Assembly: GCA_905207235.1 (NCBI GenBank)
Contig: CAJLKN010000007.1
Span: 1-64,000, forward strand
Direction of reading: 5' to 3'
Source of the DNA: an uncultured Eubacteriales bacterium
Lineage (GTDB): Bacteria > Bacillota > Clostridia > Christensenellales > Borkfalkiaceae
DNA: 64,000 bases
Under the pieces are notes generated by a model. The model was given only the letters and a program-made list of their open reading frames with translations, had not been told where the DNA came from and searched no databases. Both the position numbers and the translations under genes were made by a program. How positions within the stretch are numbered: the stretch's first letter is position 1; each line of letters opens with the position of its first letter. Of this stretch, positions 34,101-40,189 are shown one piece after another.

Positions 34101-34283
34101 GTCGGAGGTGCTTCGATAGGCAAGTCGGGTTCGTCCGTCGCTGCGCTGAATGTGGGCGGCGTTGGCAGTCAGAAGACCATAACGCTTGAAGAGCTTACGA
34201 TTTACGGCATAAAATATTCGGACGAGTCCTACAGCCAGTGCGTAAACATCGACGTGTCCTGCAACGTCGTTCCCGTATCTTAA
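31197..34283 (+). CDS. Surface lipoprotein with repeated MBG-like and solenoid units
   Basis: This 1,028-residue protein has a signal peptide with 'LLCAC' as a probable lipobox (Cys24). The rest is a repeat of one unit: an Ig/MBG-like part beginning 'YDG' or 'YTG' and ending '(F/Y)xGxxxINFEI' type strands, then 'ELxxx...SxxL..DIEI', then a beta-solenoid rich in Asn, Gly, Thr and Ser with 'GTxxNxGxF' iterations (clear at residues 415-460). Units start near residues 58, 281, 541 and about 736. The last 240 residues have the solenoid only. Such proteins are adhesins or binding proteins; no enzyme motif is seen. GCAGGGAGA lies before the ATG. No cell-wall sorting signal is present. Confidence 0.75.
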   Translation: MKKFIATLITLTVISCAAALLCACEGSFGGIGGGGSVAGKTDLTSPLISYRLSSDPDPVYDGTPKTRAFVITYDGGRVAQSTGTASDANFEIEYSNNVNAGIASAKVTAKPSSSFTGSLIINFEILPSDEEQMVTSSAELERYAASGNYSSVSLCSDIEIAEGESVTISSVCTLDCAGFAFINNGTITNEGNIIISHKSDGEKCEVYSYGSFYNAGNIFMRDETVFFNCGTFENSGNVNFSVASSAFYSDGEVSGSGKMSACYNRRPLAESDIILSFYSATYTGGAVCPDVSVFSEGQKINQSNEYSYSYFDNLYAGEASVKVTMDKYSRYFTGEQTINFTIDRAEIAVYDEASLKKAISSESCYKITIANLSRAVEDDITIPEYLTVVVEQTSGNAIKGDITVYGTLSVTGAMLHSGNIINCGSVTVEGSARLEGNCENNGSWKNSGEMTNEGQFINNENFVNDGTFINKGSFSNFGQTDCVGDIFNYDGAQLQSDKTVEIAGKLYTDQSPSMFEGGVVVRSQITEEDVSLERPSVVYDGKSQYASLVFKATNVPDATYSVSYARSDGTPLSGRPVDAGAYEVIITFNGGSKLYKGSLSLDYTVERAPCEIAAIADLSKLADNNYGELTLTADMELTQEIHISSWQKFIIAEGVSLVNKSPSFYVVGQLEINGSFVNYTEENVIETASGSRIINNGTLYLNAQTEGIEGEGVIYVRRDISTLVSSISDPFVIYDEQGTPKPQITIYDGTYVLTKQDYSVNYENWREISLPDNKAKIISTVPTFSTKYFGVKVDEYEVRGGSAEVSTAEELIAALANVRSGSQLCNYSTVTMTANITAVNDTYNIITITVCSNTVFNIGSYKLNFRDGEKLKGFKVVNNGEIIIDGENTLRSSSLYSGSGKVVLYAESADDIYDFANYADTIRLSADIEGSITLYPYSNFAKEFDLCGHSVGSLTVNASWCDILITSSVGGASIGKSGSSVAALNVGGVGSQKTITLEELTIYGIKYSDESYSQCVNIDVSCNVVPVS

Positions 34284-34297
34284 AAAATTAAATTCAT

Positions 34298-34333
34298 AGG
34301 GCGGCGTAATCTCGCGATTGCGCCGCCCTTTTG
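34298..34333 (+). terminator. Terminator after the solenoid lipoprotein gene
   Basis: A 14-pair stem with one wobble (arms 34298-34311 and 34316-34329) is followed by TTTT. Confidence 0.7.
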
Positions 34334-34400
34334 CATTTTAACGAACGATGATTTGTAGCTGCGCTTATAATTTAAAATTCATTAAATTATGTGTATTTCC

Positions 34401-34450
34401 TTGAAAATACCGCGCAAAAAATTATATAGCTTTGCGCCGCTCAATATAAT
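34401..34450 (+). promoter_or_regulatory. Two candidate promoters of the SPOR-like lipoprotein gene
   Basis: TTGAAA (34401-34406) and TATATA (34423-34428) with 16 bases between would give a leader of about 25 bases. A perfect TATAAT (34445-34450) without a good -35 box lies eight bases before the ATG and would give a leaderless message. Confidence 0.4.
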
Positions 34451-34458
34451 AATAGCGT

Positions 34459-35118
34459 ATGAACAAAAAGGTAAAATGTTTTGTGTTGTTCTGCCTTGCC
34501 GCATGCGTAACAATAGTCCTCTTCGCCTGTTCGTGCGGCGGGAAGAGGCTGACGTTTAATGCAAGTTTTTATTTCGTGTGCTACAAAATGCAGGATGACG
34601 CGTTTTCCGCGTCTTCCATATCTTCCGCCGTGCAGAGTTTCGGCGGAGCAGGCTATGTGGTGAGTTACGGCGGAAAATACTACATAACTTTTGCCTGCTA
34701 CTACGGCGAAGAGCAGGCGCAATCGGTCTGCGCGGCTCTCAAAGACAGCGGGCTCGATTGCGAGGTGCTGAAAGTGGAAGTGGACGGATATGACATTTCT
34801 GAAAAAAACGTCGGGTTCGCGCGCGAATACAGCGGCTATCTTTCCACGCTCTGCCAGCTTGCCGACGTGCTGTATAACACCGCTAACGCCCTCGACAGCG
34901 GAGCAGTCGGGCAGGAGGCGGCGAAAGGTATAATTTCAGACGCCAGGCTATCTCTTCAAGGGCTGTACAAAAACCCTGCGCTCGGCTCGTTTGCGGAGGA
35001 AATGGAATATATCCTATCAGAATTTTCCGAAGTCTGCGCGGGCTATGTCTATGCCCGCGACGTCAGGGCATTGCAGATTGCCCTTTGCGACAGCGTAATT
35101 AACGCAGATTTTCTATGA
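34459..35118 (+). CDS. Lipoprotein with SPOR-like domain
   Basis: This 219-residue protein has a signal peptide and the lipobox 'LFAC' (Cys24). Residues about 32-105 have a SPOR-like beta-alpha-beta-beta pattern: 'FYFVCYKM', 'AVQSFGGAGYVVSYGGKYY' split by turns, 'ITFACYYGEEQAQSVCAAL', then 'CEVLKV'. SPOR domains bind denuded glycan strands of peptidoglycan at septa. The C-terminal 110 residues are helical and unknown. No Shine-Dalgarno is visible. Function is inferred from the domain only, and the match is by pattern, so it is moderate. Confidence 0.55.
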   Translation: MNKKVKCFVLFCLAACVTIVLFACSCGGKRLTFNASFYFVCYKMQDDAFSASSISSAVQSFGGAGYVVSYGGKYYITFACYYGEEQAQSVCAALKDSGLDCEVLKVEVDGYDISEKNVGFAREYSGYLSTLCQLADVLYNTANALDSGAVGQEAAKGIISDARLSLQGLYKNPALGSFAEEMEYILSEFSEVCAGYVYARDVRALQIALCDSVINADFL

Positions 35119-35122
35119 AAAG

Positions 35123-35151
35123 TGTACAAACGCCGCGCGAAGTGTTATAAT
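35123..35151 (+). promoter_or_regulatory. Promoter abutting the SDR gene start
   Basis: TGTACA (35123-35128) and TATAAT (35146-35151) are 17 bases apart. The -10 box ends six bases before the ATG at 35158, so the message is predicted to be leaderless. Confidence 0.6.
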
Positions 35152-35157
35152 GTTGGT

Positions 35158-35940
35158 ATGGACTACACACTCATCACGGGCGCGACGGGCGTAACAGGCA
35201 GGGCTTTCGCCCTCGCGTGTCTCGAACGCGGCGAAAATCTGTTTCTGACTGGAAGAAGTCAAGAAAAACTCGAAGTTTTGAAAAATTATCTTTTGACGCT
35301 CAATTCGGCGGCGGAGATAAAAACTTATGCGTGCGACCTTGCGCATTCGTCCGAGCGCAAAAAACTTTTCGGCGCGGCGCAAGGGCTTACCTTTTCCCGC
35401 CTGATAAACGTCGCAGGCGCGGACATTCAGAAGAGTTTTGAACTGTACGATGAGGACAAGCTCGTCTTTCAGACGCGCATAAATTTCGAGGCGGCGGCTT
35501 CTTTGTGCCTGTTTTGCATAAAGCACAGAGCGGCAAAACTGAAAATAATAAACATATCTTCGGTCTGCGGCGAAATGCCAATACCTTATTTTGCGCTGTA
35601 CAGCGCGACAAAGGACGCGCTTACGAATTTTTCGCTCGCGCTCGATGAGGAGTTAAGGGATAAAAACATAACTGTAACCGCCGTGCTTCCGGGCGCAATT
35701 TATACCCGACCCGATGTCTGCGACTATATTGCAAAGCAGGGCTTGTGGGGTAAGATTGCGGCAAAGCAGCCGCAGTATGTGGCGGATAAGTCGCTGCGCG
35801 CTTCGGATAAAGGCGCAAAAAAGGTCGTCGTCGGCAGAGCCAATGCGTTCGCGCTCGCATTCTCCCGCGCCCTTCCGCGCGGTTTGCTCGCAAAGCTCAA
35901 CGGCAAAATGCGCAAAGACGTATCCAAGGACGCCTTTTAA
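35158..35940 (+). CDS. Short-chain dehydrogenase/reductase
   Basis: This 260-residue oxidoreductase has a classical SDR fold: nucleotide-binding 'TGATGVTG' (residues 7-14), 'NVAG' (near 85), and the catalytic Ser ('NISSVCG', near 133) and Tyr-Lys ('YSATK', near 147-151). 'PGAIYT' follows as usual. The Arg in 'TGRS' at about residue 38 suggests NADP preference. The substrate is unknown; the closest general type is the YqjQ/DltE-like SDRs. A frame extends 12 codons upstream from a GTG, but these lie inside the promoter. There is no Shine-Dalgarno. Confidence 0.85.
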   Translation: MDYTLITGATGVTGRAFALACLERGENLFLTGRSQEKLEVLKNYLLTLNSAAEIKTYACDLAHSSERKKLFGAAQGLTFSRLINVAGADIQKSFELYDEDKLVFQTRINFEAAASLCLFCIKHRAAKLKIINISSVCGEMPIPYFALYSATKDALTNFSLALDEELRDKNITVTAVLPGAIYTRPDVCDYIAKQGLWGKIAAKQPQYVADKSLRASDKGAKKVVVGRANAFALAFSRALPRGLLAKLNGKMRKDVSKDAF

Positions 35941-35942
35941 GT

Positions 35943-35971
35943 TTGACGGGCGCGGTTTTGTGTGGTAAAAT
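35943..35971 (+). promoter_or_regulatory. Promoter of thyA-dfrA
   Basis: TTGACG (35943-35948) and TAAAAT (35966-35971) have a 17-base spacer. It starts right after the SDR stop codon. Confidence 0.75.
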
Positions 35972-35995
35972 ATTCAAAAATTACGGAGAAAACCA

Positions 35996-36826
35996 ATGAG
36001 CAGGGCAGATGAAATTTTTGTCGCAAACATGAAAGAAATAATGACCGACGGAGTGTGGGACACAAATCTTCCCGTCCGTCCGAGGTGGAGCGACGGCACT
36101 CCCGCGCACACGATTAAAAAGTTCGGCATAGTCAACCGGTACGACTTGTCAAAGGAATTTCCTATTCTGACGATACGCCGCACCGCACTCAGAACGGCTA
36201 TCGACGAGCTGTTGTGGATATGGCAGAAAAAGAGCAACAACGTCCATGACCTTCATTCAAAAATATGGGACCAGTGGGCGGACGAAAATGGCTCGATAGG
36301 CAAGGCTTACGGCTATCAGCTGGGCATAAAACACCACTATAAAGAGGGCGACTTTGATCAGGTGGACAGGGTTATTTACGACCTTAAAAACAACCCTGCA
36401 AGCCGCAGGATAATGACCAATATCTATAACTTTGCCGACCTTCACGAAATGAACCTTTACCCCTGCGCATATTCTATGACGTTCAACGTTTCTGGCGATA
36501 AATTAAACGGCATACTCAACCAGCGTTCGAACGACATGCTCACTGCGAACAACTGGAACGTCGCGCAGTATGCCGTGCTTCTGATAATGCTCGCGCAGGT
36601 CAGCGGGTTAAAGGCGGGCGAGCTCGTGCACGTAATCGCCGACGCTCACATTTACGACAGGCATATTCCCATAGTAAAGGAAATTATTGAAATGCCCATG
36701 TATCCCGCACCCAAACTCGAAGTTGACCCCGACATAAAGAATTTTTACGACTTCACGGTGGACAGCTTCAGGCTTGTAGATTACAAGTGCAACGATAAAA
36801 AATACAATATTCCCGTTGCGGAATGA
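35996..36826 (+). CDS. thyA: Thymidylate synthase
   Basis: This 276-residue enzyme methylates dUMP using methylene-tetrahydrofolate and yields dihydrofolate. The dUMP-binding Arg is in 'RPRWSDGTPAHT', and 'ELLWIWQ' and 'WDQWA' are typical. The active-site Cys157 is in 'PCAY' where most ThyA proteins have 'PCH'; the same change is known in the B. subtilis ThyA/phage phi3T branch, which this protein resembles throughout. Later motifs 'QRSNDM', 'NVAQYAVL' and 'DAHIYDRH' are present. ACGGAGA lies before the ATG. Dihydrofolate reductase follows after ten bases, the classical pair that recycles the folate product. Confidence 0.94.
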   Translation: MSRADEIFVANMKEIMTDGVWDTNLPVRPRWSDGTPAHTIKKFGIVNRYDLSKEFPILTIRRTALRTAIDELLWIWQKKSNNVHDLHSKIWDQWADENGSIGKAYGYQLGIKHHYKEGDFDQVDRVIYDLKNNPASRRIMTNIYNFADLHEMNLYPCAYSMTFNVSGDKLNGILNQRSNDMLTANNWNVAQYAVLLIMLAQVSGLKAGELVHVIADAHIYDRHIPIVKEIIEMPMYPAPKLEVDPDIKNFYDFTVDSFRLVDYKCNDKKYNIPVAE

Positions 36827-36836
36827 GGAGAAAAAG

Positions 36837-37337
36837 ATGAAAGCCATAGTGCAGGTGGACGAACAGTGGGGGATAGGCAGGGACAACGGACTTATGTTTT
36901 CCCTCCCCGCCGACATGAAGTTTTTCAAAAACACGACAGTCGGCAACGTCGTCGTTATGGGCGCAAATACCCTTAAATCTTTCCCCGGCGGAAAGCCGCT
37001 CAAAAACAGAACAAATATTGTGCTGAGCAAATCTCTGCCCGAAAGCGACGACAGAATAACCGTCCGCAGCCGCGAGGAGCTTTTATCCGAACTTAAAAAA
37101 TACCCGTCGGACAGCATTTATGTCATAGGCGGCGCGCTCATCTATTCCATGCTTCTGCCCTATTGCGAAAGCGTGCTAGTAACCAAGGTGAACGCGGTGG
37201 GCGGAGCGGACAGGTTCTTCTGCGACCTCGATAAATCTGCTCGCTTTTCGCTTGCGGAAAGCTCCGAGCCCGTCGAAACCAACGGATATATAATAACTTT
37301 CAACAAATACGCAAACAACGACATTCAGCCTCTGTAA
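36837..37337 (+). CDS. dfrA: Dihydrofolate reductase
   Basis: This 166-residue enzyme reduces dihydrofolate with NADPH. 'IVQVDEQWGIGRDNGLMFSLPADM' spans the substrate loop (in parts, residues 4-27; Asp27-equivalent in 'PADM'), followed by 'GNVVVMGANTLKSFPGGKPL' region (39-58) and 'IYVIGGALIYSMLL' (near 97-110). The ATG at 36837 has GAGGAG eight bases upstream; the frame opens seven codons earlier but would overlap thyA and has no ribosome site. It shares the thyA promoter and ends before the terminator at 37364. Confidence 0.93.
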   Translation: MKAIVQVDEQWGIGRDNGLMFSLPADMKFFKNTTVGNVVVMGANTLKSFPGGKPLKNRTNIVLSKSLPESDDRITVRSREELLSELKKYPSDSIYVIGGALIYSMLLPYCESVLVTKVNAVGGADRFFCDLDKSARFSLAESSEPVETNGYIITFNKYANNDIQPL

Positions 37338-37363
37338 TTTATCAATTTTCAATTTAAATGCCC

Positions 37364-37403
37364 GCCGCCGCGGACCTCATTGGTCCGCGGCGGCTTATTT
37401 TTT
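37364..37403 (+). terminator. Terminator after dfrA
   Basis: Arms 37364-37376 and 37382-37394 form a perfect 13-pair stem with a TCATT loop, followed by TTATTTTTT. Confidence 0.85.
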
Positions 37404-37437
37404 GCCCCGCTGACATCGCGCCGGCAATAGCACAGAG

Positions 37438-37460
37438 ACCGCCGCACGCGGCGGTGTTTT
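37438..37460 (+). terminator. Second hairpin downstream of dfrA
   Basis: Seven G+C pairs (37438-37444, 37449-37455) with a CACG loop, followed by GTTTT. The rest of the stretch up to 37606 contains no gene that I can support; a TATAAT at 37577-37582 may be the -10 of the ZIP gene but lacks a clear -35. Confidence 0.5.
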
Positions 37461-37606
37461 AATGCGGAGGGCGGTATTTTAAATTTTTTTGTGCCGAAAA
37501 TTTTTTCATTCTCTGTCCTGTCGGACTTTAAGCCTTAATTTGTGGCAACGGCGGCTCCGCGCGGCATAAATTGGAATATAATACGCTTTTTACGGGGGAT
37601 AAAATT

Positions 37607-38374
37607 TTGGATTGGTTTGTCGGTTTACAGAGCTGGCAACAGGCCGCCATAGCCTGCACTTTCACATGGGCTATGACAGCGGCGGGAGCTTCGCTGGTTT
37701 TTGTCTGTAAAAAAGTAAACGGTTCGGCTTTCAGCTTCATGATGTCGGCGGCCGCGGGAATAATGATGGCTTCGGCATTTTTTTCTCTCCTTCTGCCCGC
37801 ATTGGAGAGCGGAGGGGAATACTCGTACATCGTGCTCACTTCGGGCTTCGTCGCGGGCGGAATACTTATAGTGCTCACGGATATCGCCGTGGCAAAACTA
37901 AACCTGTTTTCGGGCGATAAAAGCGCGCGTTCGGGCGCGGTAACCTGCGTTGCCGTAACTATACATAACATACCCGAAGGTATGGCTGTAGGCGTCGCGT
38001 TCGCCGCGCTTACGGGTGAGGGCGCTGTAATTTCCGCACTGATGCTCGCCTTCGGCATAGGCATACAGAACTTTCCCGAGGGCATGTGCGTGGCGTTTCC
38101 GCTGCGAGCCAACGGTTTTTCGCGCTTCAACAGCTTTTTTATAGGTCAGCTTTCGGGCGCGGTCGAAATAGTTGCGGGGCTCGTGGGCGCAATCGCCGTC
38201 AGCGTGATAAGCGGAATACTTCCGTTCGCCCTCGCTTTTTCCGCGGGAGCAATGCTCGCCGTCGTTTGTTCCGAACTCATACCGCAGAGCTTCGAGGGCG
38301 GAAAGATAAAGGCTACTCTCGGCACGATTGCGGGTTTCGCGCTCATGATGATTTTGGATATCGCCCTCGGCTGA
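37607..38374 (+). CDS. ZIP-family metal transporter
   Basis: This 255-residue membrane protein has about eight helices and the two ZIP metal-site motifs 'HNIPEG' (near residue 123) and 'QNFPEG' (near 158), as in ZupT/GufA proteins that import zinc and other divalent metals. The first motif has His and Glu intact; the second has Gln-Asn in place of the usual Glu/His-Asn. The start was placed at TTG 37607 because ACGGGGGA lies seven bases before it and the first helix begins soon after; another TTG at 37571 overlaps the possible -10 box. It appears to be transcribed alone. Confidence 0.85.
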   Translation: MDWFVGLQSWQQAAIACTFTWAMTAAGASLVFVCKKVNGSAFSFMMSAAAGIMMASAFFSLLLPALESGGEYSYIVLTSGFVAGGILIVLTDIAVAKLNLFSGDKSARSGAVTCVAVTIHNIPEGMAVGVAFAALTGEGAVISALMLAFGIGIQNFPEGMCVAFPLRANGFSRFNSFFIGQLSGAVEIVAGLVGAIAVSVISGILPFALAFSAGAMLAVVCSELIPQSFEGGKIKATLGTIAGFALMMILDIALG

Positions 38375-38382
38375 GGTATAAT
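38354..38382 (+). promoter_or_regulatory. Promoter upstream of spoVAC
   Basis: TTGGAT (38354-38359, inside the ZIP gene) and TATAAT (38377-38382) are 17 bases apart. The match is to the SigA consensus, whereas spoVA genes are usually under forespore sigma G, so its use is uncertain. Confidence 0.5.
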
Positions 38383-38410
38383 TGCGCCGCGCTATGCCCA
38401 AAATAACGGT

Positions 38411-38500
38411 ATGAGGCGAGAGATAGATCTTACCCGCCGCGACGAGCGGGAAACTTATATAAAGCCTTCCAAAGAGGGAGGAACTAAAAATGACAGGTAA
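38411..38500 (+). CDS. Possible 29-residue upstream ORF overlapping spoVAC
   Basis: A 29-codon ATG frame encodes a highly charged peptide (about ten Arg/Lys and nine Asp/Glu) and ends 11 bases inside spoVAC, whose ribosome site lies within it. It has no Shine-Dalgarno of its own. It could serve translational coupling or be chance; I include it only because it fills the leader exactly. Confidence 0.25.
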   Translation: MRREIDLTRRDERETYIKPSKEGGTKNDR

Positions 38501-38939
38501 GCACAGGGAAAACTACAACCGAAATTACCTGGAATACGTAAAAAGCCGCGAGCCCAGAACAAAACACTTCAAAAATTGCCTCGCGGCTTTCGGCGTGGGC
38601 GGATTTATATGCTGCATAGGTCAGTTTATAAGATATATGTTCGAGTTCGCGGGACTTACGGGAGACGTGCTCGCGGGCAGCGTTTCTGTGGTGCTTATAT
38701 TTTTAGGCTGCCTTCTTACGGGGCTTGGCGTCTATGACCGCATAGGCAGGTATGCGGGAGCGGGTTCGATAGTGCCCATAACGGGCTTTGCAAACTCGGT
38801 TGCGTCCCCCGCGATAGAGTTCAAAACCGAAGGCTGGATATACGGCATGGCGGCAAAAATGTTCACCGTTGCGGGGGCAATCATTGTTTTCGGGGTGTTT
38901 TCGGGCGTTCTAGTCGGCTTGATATATTATTTTGTATAA
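38490..38939 (+). CDS. spoVAC: Stage V sporulation protein AC
   Basis: This 149-residue membrane protein matches SpoVAC closely in pattern: 'FKNCLAAFGVGGFICCIGQ' (residues 27-45), 'LIFLGCLLTGLGVYDRIGRYAGAG' split by a turn (near 70-92), 'VPITGFANSV' (95-104) and 'GMAAKMFTVAG' (119-129). SpoVAC forms a mechanosensitive channel in the spore inner membrane that moves dipicolinic acid. AGGGAGGA lies seven bases before the ATG. Usually spoVAC is followed by spoVAD and spoVAE; here the next gene is pflA, so spoVAC stands alone. Confidence 0.9.
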   Translation: MTGKHRENYNRNYLEYVKSREPRTKHFKNCLAAFGVGGFICCIGQFIRYMFEFAGLTGDVLAGSVSVVLIFLGCLLTGLGVYDRIGRYAGAGSIVPITGFANSVASPAIEFKTEGWIYGMAAKMFTVAGAIIVFGVFSGVLVGLIYYFV

Positions 38940-39009
38940 ATTAGCCGCCGCTAACACAATATATTGTGCGCTGTAAAAATTTTTCATTCAACATTTAGTG
39001 AAAAACTTA

Positions 39010-39038
39010 TTGACATAAATCAAATTAAATGATACAAT
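39010..39038 (+). promoter_or_regulatory. Promoter of the pfl operon
   Basis: The -35 box is a perfect TTGACA (39010-39015), the -10 box TACAAT (39033-39038), with 17 bases between. Predicted start near 39045, just before the riboswitch. Confidence 0.85.
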
Positions 39039-39054
39039 ACGATTGACTTTGATA

Positions 39055-39133
39055 GAGCCGACGCGCAACCGACGAATACGAGCGGAAAACCGCGAGGGAG
39101 CGCGACGGTGTAAGAGTGTCGTTCGTCTGGGCA
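39055..39133 (+). ncRNA. ZTP/ZMP riboswitch (pfl motif)
   Basis: The sequence carries the conserved marks of the pfl RNA: GAGGGAGCG (consensus GGGRAGC), and a 3' TCTGGGCA (consensus CCUGGGCA). Stem 1 pairs ccgacgcg (39058-39065) with cgcgacgg (39100-39107) with one A-A mismatch. A second helix pairs gacgaa (39071-39076) with ttcgtc (39122-39127). A small hairpin gcgg-aaaa-ccgc lies between. These RNAs sense ZMP/ZTP, which build up when 10-formyl-tetrahydrofolate is short, and switch on one-carbon genes. Confidence 0.85.
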
Positions 39134-39172
39134 AATTTATCATATAAGGGGATAAATTGCCCTTATTTTTTT
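39129..39172 (+). terminator. Terminator of the ZTP riboswitch
   Basis: Arms 39129-39141 and 39151-39162 pair (one bulged T) and are followed by TTATTTTTTT. The left arm begins with the GGGCA of the riboswitch, so ligand-bound aptamer and terminator exclude each other; ligand is expected to allow read-through. Confidence 0.85.
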
Positions 39173-39185
39173 CAGGAGGCGTCGC

Positions 39186-39902
39186 ATGACGGGTGCAATT
39201 CATTCATTCGAAAGTTTCGGCACCGTGGACGGACCGGGAATACGCTTTGTAGTATTCGTCCAGGGCTGTCCCATGCGCTGTCTGTACTGCCACAATCCCG
39301 ACACGTGGAGCGCGGAAGCGGGTCAGAAGTTTACCGCGCAGGAAGTCGCCGAAAGGGCTTTGAGATACAAAAGCTATTTTATGGGCGGCGGAGGTGTAAC
39401 CGTTTCGGGCGGCGAACCGCTCTTGCAGGCGGAATTCGTCGAAGAGCTTTTCAGGCTGCTCAAAGCGAGCGGCGTCAACACCGCTCTGGATACTTCGGGC
39501 ATACTGTTCAACGCCGAAAACGAGCACAAGTTCGACGGGCTTTTGTCGGTAACCGACCTCGTTCTTCTCGACATAAAGCATATAGACGACGAACAGCACA
39601 AACGCCTCACGGGACATTCCAACGCAAATATCCTTGCGTTTGCCAGATACCTTTCGGCAATAAATAAACCCGTCTGGATACGCCACGTGCTCGTTCCGGG
39701 CATAACCGACGACGATGAATATTTAAAGAGGCTGTCGGCGTTTATAAAAACTTTGAGCAACGTGCAGAAAGTCGAAGTCCTGCCTTATCACACCATGGGG
39801 GCGGTCAAGTACGAAAAACTCGGCATAGATTACCCCTTGAAGGGCGTAAAGCCGCCAGAAAGGGAGAGGGTAATCAACGCAAAGGAAATACTTAAAATAT
39901 GA
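39186..39902 (+). CDS. pflA: Pyruvate formate-lyase activating enzyme
   Basis: This 238-residue radical-SAM enzyme has the 4Fe-4S motif C-x3-C-x2-C at Cys28, Cys32 and Cys35, preceded by 'GTVDGPGIRFVVFVQGC' and followed by 'TVSGGEPLLQ' (near residue 72), the SAM-binding GGE motif. It abstracts a hydrogen from the glycine of pyruvate formate-lyase to make the glycyl radical, here the glycine on the separate small subunit at 42235. CAGGAGG precedes the ATG. Its stop overlaps the thioredoxin-like gene by four bases. Confidence 0.95.
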   Translation: MTGAIHSFESFGTVDGPGIRFVVFVQGCPMRCLYCHNPDTWSAEAGQKFTAQEVAERALRYKSYFMGGGGVTVSGGEPLLQAEFVEELFRLLKASGVNTALDTSGILFNAENEHKFDGLLSVTDLVLLDIKHIDDEQHKRLTGHSNANILAFARYLSAINKPVWIRHVLVPGITDDDEYLKRLSAFIKTLSNVQKVEVLPYHTMGAVKYEKLGIDYPLKGVKPPERERVINAKEILKI

Positions 39903-40189
39903 ATAAAAAATTCAAAATGATAGAAATCGGCGGCGACTCGTGCGCGAGTTGCCACGCGATGGCGCGACAGGCGCATGAAGTGGCAGAAAGCTGCGGCATG
40001 GACTTCGAGCGCATAGATATAGAAATGTCGCCCGAAGCTGTGCAGAAATACGGCGTGGAGCGCATACCCACCGTCGTAATATGCGACGGCGACAACATAA
40101 TAGCAAAGTGTTCGGGCTATCAGCCCGATGAAATACTCTCCCTGTGGGCAGAGGCAAAGACAGAAGAATATATGAGAGGTAAAGTATGA
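39899..40189 (+). CDS. Small thioredoxin-like protein
   Basis: This 96-residue protein has a thioredoxin fold: redox motif 'CASC' (Cys15, Cys18), the second strand '[10 protein letters not shown]', and the cis-proline 'RIPTVVIC' near residues 55-62. It overlaps pflA and pflB by four bases each, so the three are translated in step. The CxxC loop differs from the CGPC of general thioredoxin. A role in reducing the enzyme's cysteines or the activase is attractive but is inference; I know of no standard place for such a gene in pfl operons. Confidence 0.8.
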   Translation: MNKKFKMIEIGGDSCASCHAMARQAHEVAESCGMDFERIDIEMSPEAVQKYGVERIPTVVICDGDNIIAKCSGYQPDEILSLWAEAKTEEYMRGKV

